A stretch of 22,317 nt of DNA from positions 1-22,317 of the forward strand of contig CAMHMG010000014.1 in NCBI GenBank assembly GCA_946186175.1. The letters run 5' to 3'. Made by a program: the position numbers and the translations under genes. Origin of the DNA: an uncultured Clostridia bacterium. GTDB lineage: Bacteria > Bacillota > Clostridia > Lachnospirales > Lachnospiraceae. Of the stretch, positions 8,518 to 15,782 are shown piece by piece (the first letter of the stretch is position 1; every line of letters starts with the position of its first letter). Below the pieces are notes generated by a model, which was not told the DNA's origin, made no database searches, and saw only the letters and a program-made list of their open reading frames with translations.

Positions 8518-9422
8518 CAGATATCACCATTTACATTGTAGCCGTAATTCTTTAACAAAAACTCACTGTCTCTCCAATCTTTTTTAACTTTAACCCAGAG
8601 TTTAAGATTGACTTTGGTATCTAATAATTTTTCCATGTCTATCCTTGCCTCACTACCTATCTTTTTAAGCATAGCTCCCTTTTTGCCTATGATGATACCC
8701 TTGTGGGAATCCCTCTCACAGATTATCGTTGCATCTATATCTACTATATCGCCATTCTCACGGTCTTTCATTCTTTCGATAACTACAGCTATACCATGTG
8801 GAATCTCCTTGTCAAGACTCCTTAATGCTTTCTCTCTTATCATTTCTGCAACTATTGCCCTTTCAGGCTGATCTGTAATGGTATCCTCGTCATAGAACTG
8901 CGGACCGGGTTCTAAATACCCAAAAACAGTCTTGATAAGCTCATCGGTATTTCTATTCTTTAACGCAGATACAGGTACAATCTCCTTGAAATCATAGATG
9001 TCTTTATATGCATTTATCGCCTCAAAGACTTCACCTTCAGATACGGTATCAGTCTTATTGACCACCAATATAACAGGAGTCTTGACCTTTGCAAGTCTTT
9101 CCGCTATATACTGCTCACCTCTTCCGATGTATGTAGTAGGCTCGACGAGCCACAAGATGACATCCACTTCGTTCAAAGTATTCTCAGCAGCCATCAGCAT
9201 ATATTCTCCAAGCTTATTCTTAGCCCTGTTAATTCCGGGTGTATCAAGAAACACAATCTGCCCCTCCGCACAGGTATAAACTGTCTGAATCCTGTTTCTG
9301 GTAGTCTGCGCCTTGTTGCTCGTAATTGCGATCTTTTGTCCGATCAAATGATTCATAAGAGTTGACTTACCTACATTGGGTCTGCCAATTATTGTTACAA
9401 AGCCTGATTTAAAATCTGACAT
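8517..9422 (-). CDS. era: GTPase Era, ribosome assembly factor
   Basis: Essential GTPase that binds the 3' end of 16S rRNA during 30S maturation. With the start at 9422 it is 301 residues, the usual length. G1 GRPNVGKS is at 13-20, the switch I QTTR at 39-42, G3 DTPG at 60-63 and G4 NKTD at 122-125. The C-terminal KH RNA-binding domain has its GxxG loop in IIGKKG at 244-249. An earlier in-frame start at 9458 would add 12 lysine-rich residues, but the Shine-Dalgarno site (AGGAGAGG) lies inside that extension, just upstream of the ATG at 9422. It heads the era-recO pair. The 256-nt gap upstream is filled mostly by a palindromic repeat element, and I cannot place a promoter there with confidence. 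Confidence 0.97.
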   Translation of the reverse strand: MSDFKSGFVTIIGRPNVGKSTLMNHLIGQKIAITSNKAQTTRNRIQTVYTCAEGQIVFLDTPGINRAKNKLGEYMLMAAENTLNEVDVILWLVEPTTYIGRGEQYIAERLAKVKTPVILVVNKTDTVSEGEVFEAINAYKDIYDFKEIVPVSALKNRNTDELIKTVFGYLEPGPQFYDEDTITDQPERAIVAEMIREKALRSLDKEIPHGIAVVIERMKDRENGDIVDIDATIICERDSHKGIIIGKKGAMLKKIGSEARIDMEKLLDTKVNLKLWVKVKKDWRDSEFLLKNYGYNVNGDI

Positions 9423-9448
9423 TTTCCTCTCCTTTTTTATATCATCCA

Positions 9449-9662
9449 ATTTGAGCAATTGTGAAACTCATTAGTTCAGTATATCACTCTGTGCATATTT
9501 TATATTATCCATAAGCAGACCCGTCGCACCCGCCGGTACTTATACACCGTATCGGGGTGTATTAGTACCGCTGCGCGTGCGACGGAGTGAGAACGTATCT
9601 GCGTTGGATATATAATATGCACAAATAAGAAAACACAAACCAGAGTTTCGCAATTGTCAAAT
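9449..9662 (-). repeat. Palindromic repeat element, copy R1 (MITE-like)
   Basis: About 214 bp bounded by inverted repeats: left 9449-9469 and right 9643-9662, both of the form ATTTGA(G)CAATTGYGAAACTC. Inside, GTGCATATT (9491-9499) pairs with AATATGCAC (9614-9622). Nested within are GCAGA/TCTGC, CGTCGCAC/GTGCGACG, CGGTACT/AGTACCG and TACACC/GGTGTA. Compared with the three other copies it is in the opposite orientation (minus strand as consensus). It occupies the gap between the M16 peptidase gene and era, both on the minus strand, so it would be transcribed in its consensus sense. It may also act as the peptidase terminator. No coding capacity is credible. Confidence 0.85.
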
Positions 9663-9678
9663 CACCTAATTAGGATAT

Positions 9679-12588
9679 TTATGCAAGTGTTCTTACTTCC
9701 TTAAACAGTCCCGCCTCTTTTGATATAACATCCTCATTTCCAAGTGCCGCAATCTTATTTTCTTTGATTATCGCTTCTATATAAGGAGCAAGTGCTCTAA
9801 TCGCATCCACATCACATGAAAGGATCTCATCCCTGTCTTTTTGAAGCTGCTCATTATCTATTCCTAACAGATGGCAGGTAAAGCAATAGTTTCCCTCTCC
9901 GGAAGGTGACATAGGCTTATCTAATTTTGCAACTGCACCTATGATATACTTCAACATATCGCGATCGGAAACCTCAAAATTTCTGACATAATCAGCAGCG
10001 CCCTTATAAACATCAAAAGTTCTCGAAAGATTCGGATCCCTATATGAGGTGAAGTAGCTTTCACCGGTTCTGTTAAAGCTGCACATACAGCCATAAGCTC
10101 CACCTGAAACTCTGACATTTAACCACAGATAATCATAAGAAAAAATAACCTGAAGTACTGAAAGAGCTCCTGTATAATCAAAACCAGCCTTTCTGAAACT
10201 GCCGCCCATAGCAGCATACTGAACTTTGCCTGCTGTCTTGAAACCTTCATTTTTTGCAATTATGTCAATGATCTGTTCACCTTCATCAGATGTATCACTG
10301 TTTAATCTTTCTCCAAGATTATCTAAAGCATTCTCCAATACAAGTTTTACATCCTCTGTTCCGGTATAAGAAATTATAAGGTTATGCGGTTTTGCAAGCG
10401 CATGAAGTGCAGCTTTAAGATTCTTACATATTCCCTCATAAGCTTCATCAAAATTCTTGTTAATAGCCTCTATAAACTCATAAAAACCAATACCCTCCAT
10501 CATATCTTTGAGATATGCGCCTTTTGACACATAAGACAACACTCGCTCAGACATAGACACATGACCGCTATCCATAATGCCCATCTTAAGCTGTGAAGAT
10601 ATTTCAGCGATTATCTCCTTAAGTCGTTTTTTATTGGTTATATCAGATTCAAACATAATCTCTTCCATAAGAGCTAAAGTATCAGGAAGATTAGCAAGCA
10701 ATGTCTTGGTCTTTGCTGAAAAATATATATTATTCCCTTCTTTATCAGAATGAGAACTAAAGGCGTATGTTGTAAATCCAATACCACCTGATATTATATC
10801 TATTTCACTCGCGAGCTCACCATATGAACGCTTTGCAGTATCTACTTCTTTGTAAATATTGGAAAGCAGAACTACATAAGGAAGTAACGCAATCGGAACC
10901 TTGTCAAGCTTAAAATAATAACCGACATAAGCTATACCATTGGTAGGAATCTCATTTTGAACAACCTTAATTCCACTTATATCGTATTCCTTATTCCTTA
11001 TCTTAAATGCTTCCTTACCAATATCCTCACGCTTAAGCATCGGAATCTTTTCAAGTTCTTCTTTTGTTGATGGCTCTGCCTGGTATGCAAGGAGTTCTTT
11101 TGTCTCGGCCACAAGCTTGTCTATCTCTTCTCGTGTAAGACTTTCCTTATAGGCCTTAAGTTTATCTGCAACAAGCTTTTCATTTTTCTGATTTAATCCC
11201 TTCTTCGGAACACACCTAACTATTGTTTTATGAGTATTATTAAGAAGATATTCATTTATCAGGGATGTATAATAGTCAGTGCCTATCTGCGATTTCAAGA
11301 ACTCAATCTCTTCGTTATACTTTAAATAATTGAATGGACTGTTATCATCATAGAGCCAGCTGTTAAATACATTGAGTCCATACATAAGTCCCTTTGGATA
11401 CCTTCCGTAGTTTGCTTCCTTAAGCTTAAACTCAAAATGATTGATTGCGCCCTTAAGCACCTTTTCGTCAAAACCGTTTTTGATAATATCTGACAAGGTT
11501 TCATTTATCACATCTACAAACTTACTCTTTGCATCTTTATCACAGCCCTTTGCAACAATCGAGTACATAGGCTGTCTGACACTCTCCTCATATGAACTGA
11601 ACACATCATTGCTTATGCCGGCATCTACTAAAGCCTTCTTAATCGGTGCACCGGGTACGTCGATAAGAGCATAATCTAGTACAGTAAATGCAAGGTCTAG
11701 TTTTCTGTCAATACTATTACCAACCACAACATTATAACTTAAATACGTATTATCCTCTTCGCTGTCAGCATCAGACAACGGATATTCTACGCAGATATCC
11801 TTAGCGCTGTCGAATGCCGCCTGCTCCTTAATCTTAGAATCCACTTCCAGATAATCATATTTTGACAAATACTCCTCATCTATGAAAGCAAGCTCCTTAC
11901 AGACATCTACATCTCCATAAAGATAAATGTAGCAGTTTGACGGATGATAATACTTTCTGTGGAAATCAAGAAATTCTTCGTAAGTAAGATCAGGAATGCT
12001 TACCGGATCTCCGCCCGAATCTGCGCCATAGGTATTATCCGGAAATAACGATCTTTGAATCTCCTGCATAAGCATCTGCTCCGGCGATGAATATGCACCC
12101 TTCATCTCATTATAAACAACACCGTTATATGTCAGCTCATCTTCAGCATTTTCAAGATGATAATGCCAGCCCTCCTGTTTTAATATTTTTTCATTTTTAT
12201 AGGTATTAGGATTAAATACCGCATCCAAATACACCTCCATCAGATTATGGTAGTCCTTGTCATTGACTGATGCGATCGGATATACAGTCTTGTCAGGATA
12301 TGTCATCGCGTTTAAAAATGTATTAAGAGAACCCTTTGCAAGTTCAACAAACGGATCCTTTGCCGGGAATTTTGCAGACCCGCAAAGTACAGAGTGCTCC
12401 GTTATATGTGCAACACCCGTATCATTAGTAGGTGGTGTACGAAATCCTATATAGAATACTTTATTCTTGTCATCATTCTTGACATACAGCACTCTGGCCT
12501 TAGTCCTATCATGCTCTAACAGATATGCCGTACCGTTGATCTCCGTAATATTTTCTTCTTTGATTAATGAATAATTCTTTATGTTCAA
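9679..12588 (-). CDS. M16C family zinc metallopeptidase (presequence-protease/insulinase type)
   Basis: A 969-residue peptidase related to PreP/Cym1 and bacterial insulinase-family proteins, expected to degrade peptides in a closed chamber. The inverted zinc motif HxxEH is HITEH at 61-65. The distal glutamate ligand is most likely Glu161 in VVYNEMKG. Two homologous M16 halves joined by a linker are expected from the length. No signal peptide is seen, so it is probably cytoplasmic. The start is TTG at 12588, supported by a strong Shine-Dalgarno site (AGGAGG) 7 nt upstream; no ATG nearby fits. The gene is separated from the tRNAs upstream by a terminator and from era downstream by repeat R1, so it is probably a single-gene unit. 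Confidence 0.93.
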   Translation of the reverse strand: MNIKNYSLIKEENITEINGTAYLLEHDRTKARVLYVKNDDKNKVFYIGFRTPPTNDTGVAHITEHSVLCGSAKFPAKDPFVELAKGSLNTFLNAMTYPDKTVYPIASVNDKDYHNLMEVYLDAVFNPNTYKNEKILKQEGWHYHLENAEDELTYNGVVYNEMKGAYSSPEQMLMQEIQRSLFPDNTYGADSGGDPVSIPDLTYEEFLDFHRKYYHPSNCYIYLYGDVDVCKELAFIDEEYLSKYDYLEVDSKIKEQAAFDSAKDICVEYPLSDADSEEDNTYLSYNVVVGNSIDRKLDLAFTVLDYALIDVPGAPIKKALVDAGISNDVFSSYEESVRQPMYSIVAKGCDKDAKSKFVDVINETLSDIIKNGFDEKVLKGAINHFEFKLKEANYGRYPKGLMYGLNVFNSWLYDDNSPFNYLKYNEEIEFLKSQIGTDYYTSLINEYLLNNTHKTIVRCVPKKGLNQKNEKLVADKLKAYKESLTREEIDKLVAETKELLAYQAEPSTKEELEKIPMLKREDIGKEAFKIRNKEYDISGIKVVQNEIPTNGIAYVGYYFKLDKVPIALLPYVVLLSNIYKEVDTAKRSYGELASEIDIISGGIGFTTYAFSSHSDKEGNNIYFSAKTKTLLANLPDTLALMEEIMFESDITNKKRLKEIIAEISSQLKMGIMDSGHVSMSERVLSYVSKGAYLKDMMEGIGFYEFIEAINKNFDEAYEGICKNLKAALHALAKPHNLIISYTGTEDVKLVLENALDNLGERLNSDTSDEGEQIIDIIAKNEGFKTAGKVQYAAMGGSFRKAGFDYTGALSVLQVIFSYDYLWLNVRVSGGAYGCMCSFNRTGESYFTSYRDPNLSRTFDVYKGAADYVRNFEVSDRDMLKYIIGAVAKLDKPMSPSGEGNYCFTCHLLGIDNEQLQKDRDEILSCDVDAIRALAPYIEAIIKENKIAALGNEDVISKEAGLFKEVRTLA

Positions 12589-12739
12589 AGCCTTACCTCC
12601 TAATATAATTCTTAGCTTTTAATATTCGTGAATAGCAAAGTAAATACGATATTCTATATTCTACCTAAACAGTTACATTATCTCCATATAAATAAAAAGT
12701 ATAACATCTCTTCACTAAAATGTCATTAAAAAAACAAAG

Positions 12740-12765
12740 AAAAAAACGCCGGTATATAACCGACG
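12740..12765 (-). terminator. Intrinsic terminator of the tRNA operon
   Basis: On the minus strand CGTCGGT (12765-12759) pairs with ACCGGCG (12753-12747), including one G-U pair, around a 5-nt loop. A run of T follows (12746-12740). It starts 9 nt after the tRNA-Met discriminator base. Confidence 0.88.
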
Positions 12766-12773
12766 TCCTGTAG

Positions 12774-12847
12774 TAGCGAAGGGGGGATTCGAACCCTCGA
12801 CACCACGGGTATGAACCGTGTGCTCTAGCCAACTGAGCTACCTCGCC
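12774..12847 (-). tRNA. tRNA-Met (anticodon CAT), elongator type
   Basis: A 74-nt cloverleaf: acceptor GGCGAGG/CTTCGCT with G-U pairs, D-arm with GCTC/GAGC, anticodon stem CACGG/CCGTG around loop TTCATAC, T-arm with TTCGAAT, discriminator A. The overall sequence and the G1-U72 pair resemble the elongator tRNA-Met of Bacillus rather than initiator tRNA (which lacks a normal 1-72 pair and has three G-C pairs in the anticodon stem). The T-stem has one A-C mismatch (GAGGG against CCCCC). CCA is not encoded; the template reads CTA after the discriminator. Confidence 0.93.
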
Positions 12848-12855
12848 AAAAACGA

Positions 12856-12965
12856 CTATGCTAAGCTCCTCCTTCGCTTCAAGCCCGGACTCGCTAAGCG
12901 TCGCTGTATACAGAAGCTTATCCAATCAGCCGTCGCCTTAGGCTAGGCTTCTTGGAGCTTCATAG
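12856..12965 (-). repeat. Long imperfect palindrome in the spacer between two tRNA genes
   Basis: The 122-nt tRNA spacer folds on itself almost throughout. The outer arms 12856-12869 and 12954-12965 pair CTATG and AAGCTCC with GGAGCTT and CATAG. Further in, AAGCC/GGCTT, CTAAG/CTTAG, a CG pair and GCTG/CAGC continue the stem around a loop near 12915-12930. Its sequence differs from repeats R1-R4. It is transcribed with the tRNA precursor and could be a processing substrate or an unrelated inserted palindrome. Confidence 0.7.
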
Positions 12966-12969
12966 TAAA

Positions 12970-13042
12970 TGGAACCTACAGGGCTCGAACCTGTGACCCT
13001 CTGCTTGTAAGGCAGATGCTCTCCCAGCTGAGCTAAGATTCC
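12970..13042 (-). tRNA. tRNA-Val (anticodon TAC)
   Basis: A 73-nt cloverleaf: acceptor GGAATCT/AGGTTCC, D-arm GCTC/GAGC, anticodon stem TCTGC/GCAGA around loop CTTACAA (anticodon TAC, reading GUA and probably other GUN codons), T-arm ACAGG-TTCGAGC-CCTGT, discriminator A. CCA is not encoded. It is the first gene after the promoter at 13066-13094. Confidence 0.95.
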
Positions 13043-13065
13043 ATATGTCATTTGACACAAGTGAT

Positions 13066-13094
13066 AGTATATTCAAAAAAGAGCAAAATGTCAA
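13066..13094 (-). promoter_or_regulatory. Strong promoter of the tRNA-Val/tRNA-Met operon
   Basis: On the minus strand, -35 TTGACA (13094-13089), a 17-nt spacer and -10 TATACT (13071-13066). This gives a start about 17 nt before the tRNA-Val, typical for a stable RNA promoter. Confidence 0.9.
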
Positions 13095-13195
13095 GTGTTA
13101 TTTTAAAAAAAATAAAATTTAATTGTTTGCATTCCGAAATTCCACTTTAAAATGTAATAAAAATGTTCCAATATTATAACTTTTAAAAAATTTGT

Positions 13196-13654
13196 TCAAT
13201 GATCACCGGCAAAATACATTATAAGATATACAATACCCATAATCAGTAATATCGGAATACCAAATGTTACAAGCACCCAGAATCCAACTTTTATCATAAA
13301 ATATGCAATTATTATTAATAATATCAAAAAGAATATAAATGCAAGCTTTGAAAGAATTCCACTCAAATCAAAAGATATCGGTTTTTTTTCACGATTATGC
13401 CTGACGGTCCTGGTATGTCCGTCTTCCGTATATTCGTAATCAGCATCCCTTTCACCTGTCTGAGCTGCAATTATTGACCTGGCAATAAGTGTCGGTTTTC
13501 CTATCTCCTCTATCACGTCATCTACACTTTTGCCATGCGTTACCTCATCATCAATATAATACGAATAATAGCTCAAAGAATCCATCATAACATTTGCAGG
13601 AACTTCTCCCGCCAATGCACTTTTTAATTCATCCAAAAACTGTTCTCTGGTCAT
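13196..13654 (-). CDS. HAAS/DUF1700-like membrane protein
   Basis: A 152-residue protein. The N-terminal part (MTREQFLDELKSAL, then the Tyr-rich YYSYYIDDE and EEIGKPTLIARSI) matches the helical HAAS/DUF1700 domain often found in membrane proteins paired with PadR regulators. A polar middle (66-95) leads to two membrane helices (about 103-122 and 125-147). The frame could start at 13666, but GGAGG lies 5 nt before the ATG at 13654, which also gives the usual family N-terminus. It begins 14 nt after the stop of the transglutaminase-like gene, so the two are probably co-transcribed. No PadR gene is adjacent. The cellular role is unknown. Confidence 0.82.
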   Translation of the reverse strand: MTREQFLDELKSALAGEVPANVMMDSLSYYSYYIDDEVTHGKSVDDVIEEIGKPTLIARSIIAAQTGERDADYEYTEDGHTRTVRHNREKKPISFDLSGILSKLAFIFFLILLIIIAYFMIKVGFWVLVTFGIPILLIMGIVYLIMYFAGDH

Positions 13655-13667
13655 ATTGTCCTCCATC

Positions 13668-14777
13668 TTATTCAGCTTCTAAAACAAGAACCCTGTACTG
13701 TCCACTCTCAAAAGTCTGCCAATTGATACTTGAATATCTTTGACTCCCATCAAAAAGGAATTTCATATCTTCATCATTCTCTTCAAAATTTTCTATGACC
13801 GCCTCATATCTGTCATAGCCATGTTTCATCATTTCAGTATATGCCTGTTCTTTATAATCATCAAAATTTGTAAAATATCTGTTATTATACATATAATAAT
13901 TGTACTGCATATCTGTTGCTTTCGGATAGTCAGCTTTATTCCATGTATGATTATCAGAAAGAATCTCATCGGAAACATTAAAATACGGATGCATGATCTT
14001 ATCTCCCTGATCAGGCAGGGGATCGTCCCACGTTGCATCTAAATGATACCAATTCTCTCCTAATTTTACAAGGTTCCAAGCATGATCAACCCCATCTGCA
14101 GTTCCCACGACCATTTTAGATTCTATGCCTATACAATCAAAAATAAGCTTTATTGCTTCGGCATAACCGTTGCACACTGCATCCTCATCCACCAATGCAC
14201 CATAGGCTCTGTAAATGTTGCTCTCACTATCCTGATTAGGATTACTGCTATAATGGCAATGTTTTACAATATAATCGTGAACAGCAAGTTCTTTATCAAA
14301 GTCTGACATTCCCGGCGTAATAACCGTATTGACCAATCCTTTAACAATTCCATATAATAGTTTTGCCTCCGGCATATCTGTTGATATAGTCTCGTTATTT
14401 TTATATGCTTTCAAAACATAATAGTTAATATTACGCTTCATATGTATTTCAACTTTTTGATAGGTATCTCCGATTTCTCCAACCTTCTGATAAGTTGATC
14501 CGCTTCCGTATATGCCGTTCAACGCATGATTGATATTATCTATCTCGCTGATATCCATATCTTTTAAGTAAACAATAAATGATTCCCCGCCATCTAATAT
14601 CTCCTCATCCAATCTCTGTGCAAGGCTTTGAAGATCTGAATACGTATTATCTTTTGTAAACTCTTTATCGGTATATGTCGCAACAGCCTCTGAAACTACC
14701 GGAACACGAAAATATGCTAGTCTTACTAAATAGATAAGCGCTGCAACGACTATAGCGAATGAAATTGCTTTTTTCAT
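13668..14777 (-). CDS. Membrane-anchored or secreted transglutaminase-like protein
   Basis: A 369-residue protein. Residues 4-23 form a hydrophobic signal/anchor helix after a MKK start. A transglutaminase-like cysteine-protease fold lies at about 160-255, with the catalytic triad Cys202 (AVCNGYAEA), His232 (DHAWN) and Asp247 (LDATWDD). Such domains in bacteria act as peptidases or in protein cross-linking or cell-wall remodelling outside the cell; the substrate is not visible. The region 30-150 is not recognised. The start at 14777 has an AAAGGA ribosome site. The gene is followed closely by the HAAS-like membrane protein, suggesting a two-gene unit at the envelope. Repeat R2 lies just upstream. 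Confidence 0.88.
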   Translation of the reverse strand: MKKAISFAIVVAALIYLVRLAYFRVPVVSEAVATYTDKEFTKDNTYSDLQSLAQRLDEEILDGGESFIVYLKDMDISEIDNINHALNGIYGSGSTYQKVGEIGDTYQKVEIHMKRNINYYVLKAYKNNETISTDMPEAKLLYGIVKGLVNTVITPGMSDFDKELAVHDYIVKHCHYSSNPNQDSESNIYRAYGALVDEDAVCNGYAEAIKLIFDCIGIESKMVVGTADGVDHAWNLVKLGENWYHLDATWDDPLPDQGDKIMHPYFNVSDEILSDNHTWNKADYPKATDMQYNYYMYNNRYFTNFDDYKEQAYTEMMKHGYDRYEAVIENFEENDEDMKFLFDGSQRYSSINWQTFESGQYRVLVLEAE

Positions 14778-14807
14778 ATTCCCGTCCTTTCAAAATAATA
14801 GCACTGG

Positions 14808-15126
14808 ACAATTGCGAATTTTTTTGCCTTTACACATATTGTACAGTTCAAAAGCAGACACGTTTTCACTCTGTCTCCGGCGTAACGGTACATAATGCAC
14901 CAAAATACGATGCATAAGTACCGACGCCTGCGCCAAGGTCTGCTTATTGAATCTATACAATATGTGCACGGCATATGAAACAACAAATTCTACAATCGTC
15001 TACAAGATAATATCATTTCTTTACAAGTCTTGCAAATTATATTTGATATATGTATGATATAAGTATCATTAATCAACAATAGCGGAACTCTATATACGCT
15101 TTTCAATTAGTTTCGCAATTACCTAA
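14808..15126 (+). repeat. Palindromic repeat element, copy R2, with split right end
   Basis: The core palindrome 14833-14966 pairs CACATATTGTA (14833-14843) with TACAATATGTG (14956-14966). Inside it are TTCAA/TTGAA, GCAGAC/GTCTGC, GGCGT/ACGCC, GGTAC/GTACC and a weakened apical hairpin. The left terminal repeat (ACAATTGCGAA) is at 14808-14818. A right terminal repeat identical in 18 bases to the left one of R3 lies at 15109-15126. About 140 bp between core and right end includes the maf promoter, whereas in R1 the core-to-end distance is only about 20-40 bp. This copy fills most of the 378-bp gap between the transglutaminase-like gene and maf. Confidence 0.8.
15030..15058 (+). promoter_or_regulatory. 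Promoter for maf
   Basis: -35 TTGCAA (15030-15035), a 17-nt spacer and -10 TATGAT (15053-15058). A start near 15065 gives a leader of about 90 nt that ends with the right terminal repeat of R2 just ahead of the maf ribosome site. Confidence 0.7.
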
Positions 15127-15155
15127 ACACAAAACATATAGATAAGGAGGCCCCC

Positions 15156-15752
15156 ATGAATAATAAAATTCCGATAATATTAGCATCAGCATCACCAAGG
15201 CGAAAGGAGCTCTTAGAGCAGGCAGGCTTTTTATTTTCAATCATGCCTTCAAATGCTGAGGAAAAAATGATCGAAGAAGAACCAAATCTGATAGCGGAAA
15301 ATCTTGCCTTTCAAAAGGCAAATGATATATATCAACAGCTCAAAAAAGAAAACAAAAATGATTTTATAGTAATCGGAGCCGATACGATAGTCCACTATAA
15401 TGGCGACATTTTGGGCAAACCTGAAGATGAACAGGAAGCATTTGATATGCTCTCGATGCTATCTGATCGCACGCATCAGGTATATACCGGTGTATGTATA
15501 ATATACAGAGGTAAAGGCAGCAAACAGGTAGAAATATTCAGTGAAAGAACTGATGTAACCTTCTATCCCTTGACCGCTTTTGAAATAAAGGATTATATAG
15601 GAACCGGTGATCCGCTTGACAAGGCCGGCGCCTATGGCATACAAGGACCTTTTGCTATTCATGTACGTGAGATAAATGGTGACTATAATAATGTTGTCGG
15701 TCTTCCCATAGCCAAATTATATCAGACCATGAAGTCCATGGGGCTGGTATAG
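15156..15752 (+). CDS. maf: Maf family nucleoside triphosphate pyrophosphatase
   Basis: A 198-residue cytoplasmic enzyme that hydrolyses non-canonical or modified nucleoside triphosphates to monophosphates; the family was first named for septum-formation inhibition in Bacillus. The phosphate-binding SASPRRKELL is at 11-20, GADT at 74-77 with the family's conserved Asp, GKP at 87-89, and the THQVYTGV segment (106-113) and DKAGAYGIQG near 155-165 complete the signature. The start has a strong GGAGG site 5 nt upstream. It is alone on the plus strand here, 30 nt tail-to-tail with the large GTPase-nuclease gene, and no clear hairpin terminator lies in that gap. Confidence 0.95.
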   Translation: MNNKIPIILASASPRRKELLEQAGFLFSIMPSNAEEKMIEEEPNLIAENLAFQKANDIYQQLKKENKNDFIVIGADTIVHYNGDILGKPEDEQEAFDMLSMLSDRTHQVYTGVCIIYRGKGSKQVEIFSERTDVTFYPLTAFEIKDYIGTGDPLDKAGAYGIQGPFAIHVREINGDYNNVVGLPIAKLYQTMKSMGLV

Positions 15753-15782
15753 GACTACGGTAGATCAGTCTGAGCATATCTA

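Noticed and set aside
9455..9657. R1 read only as a large terminator for the M16 peptidase gene
   Set aside because: It has no T tract right after the stem and shares terminal repeats and core with three other copies, so the repeat-element reading explains more. A termination side-effect remains possible.
12665..12925. Open frame of 86 codons on the minus strand over the tRNA-Met
   Set aside because: It reads through the tRNA and terminator. The AQLARAHGS...CRGFESPL string is the well-known false translation of a tRNA gene.
13740..14042. Plus-strand frame of 100 codons opposite the transglutaminase-like gene
   Set aside because: It is a shadow of the minus-strand gene, Ile/Phe-rich by codon complement, with no ribosome site or homology.
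14774..14986. Open frame of 70 codons with an RPWRRRRYLC stretch on the minus strand
   Set aside because: It is the antisense translation of repeat R2. The similar frame in R4 is explained by DNA similarity of the repeats, there is no ribosome site, and it overlaps the start of the transglutaminase-like gene.
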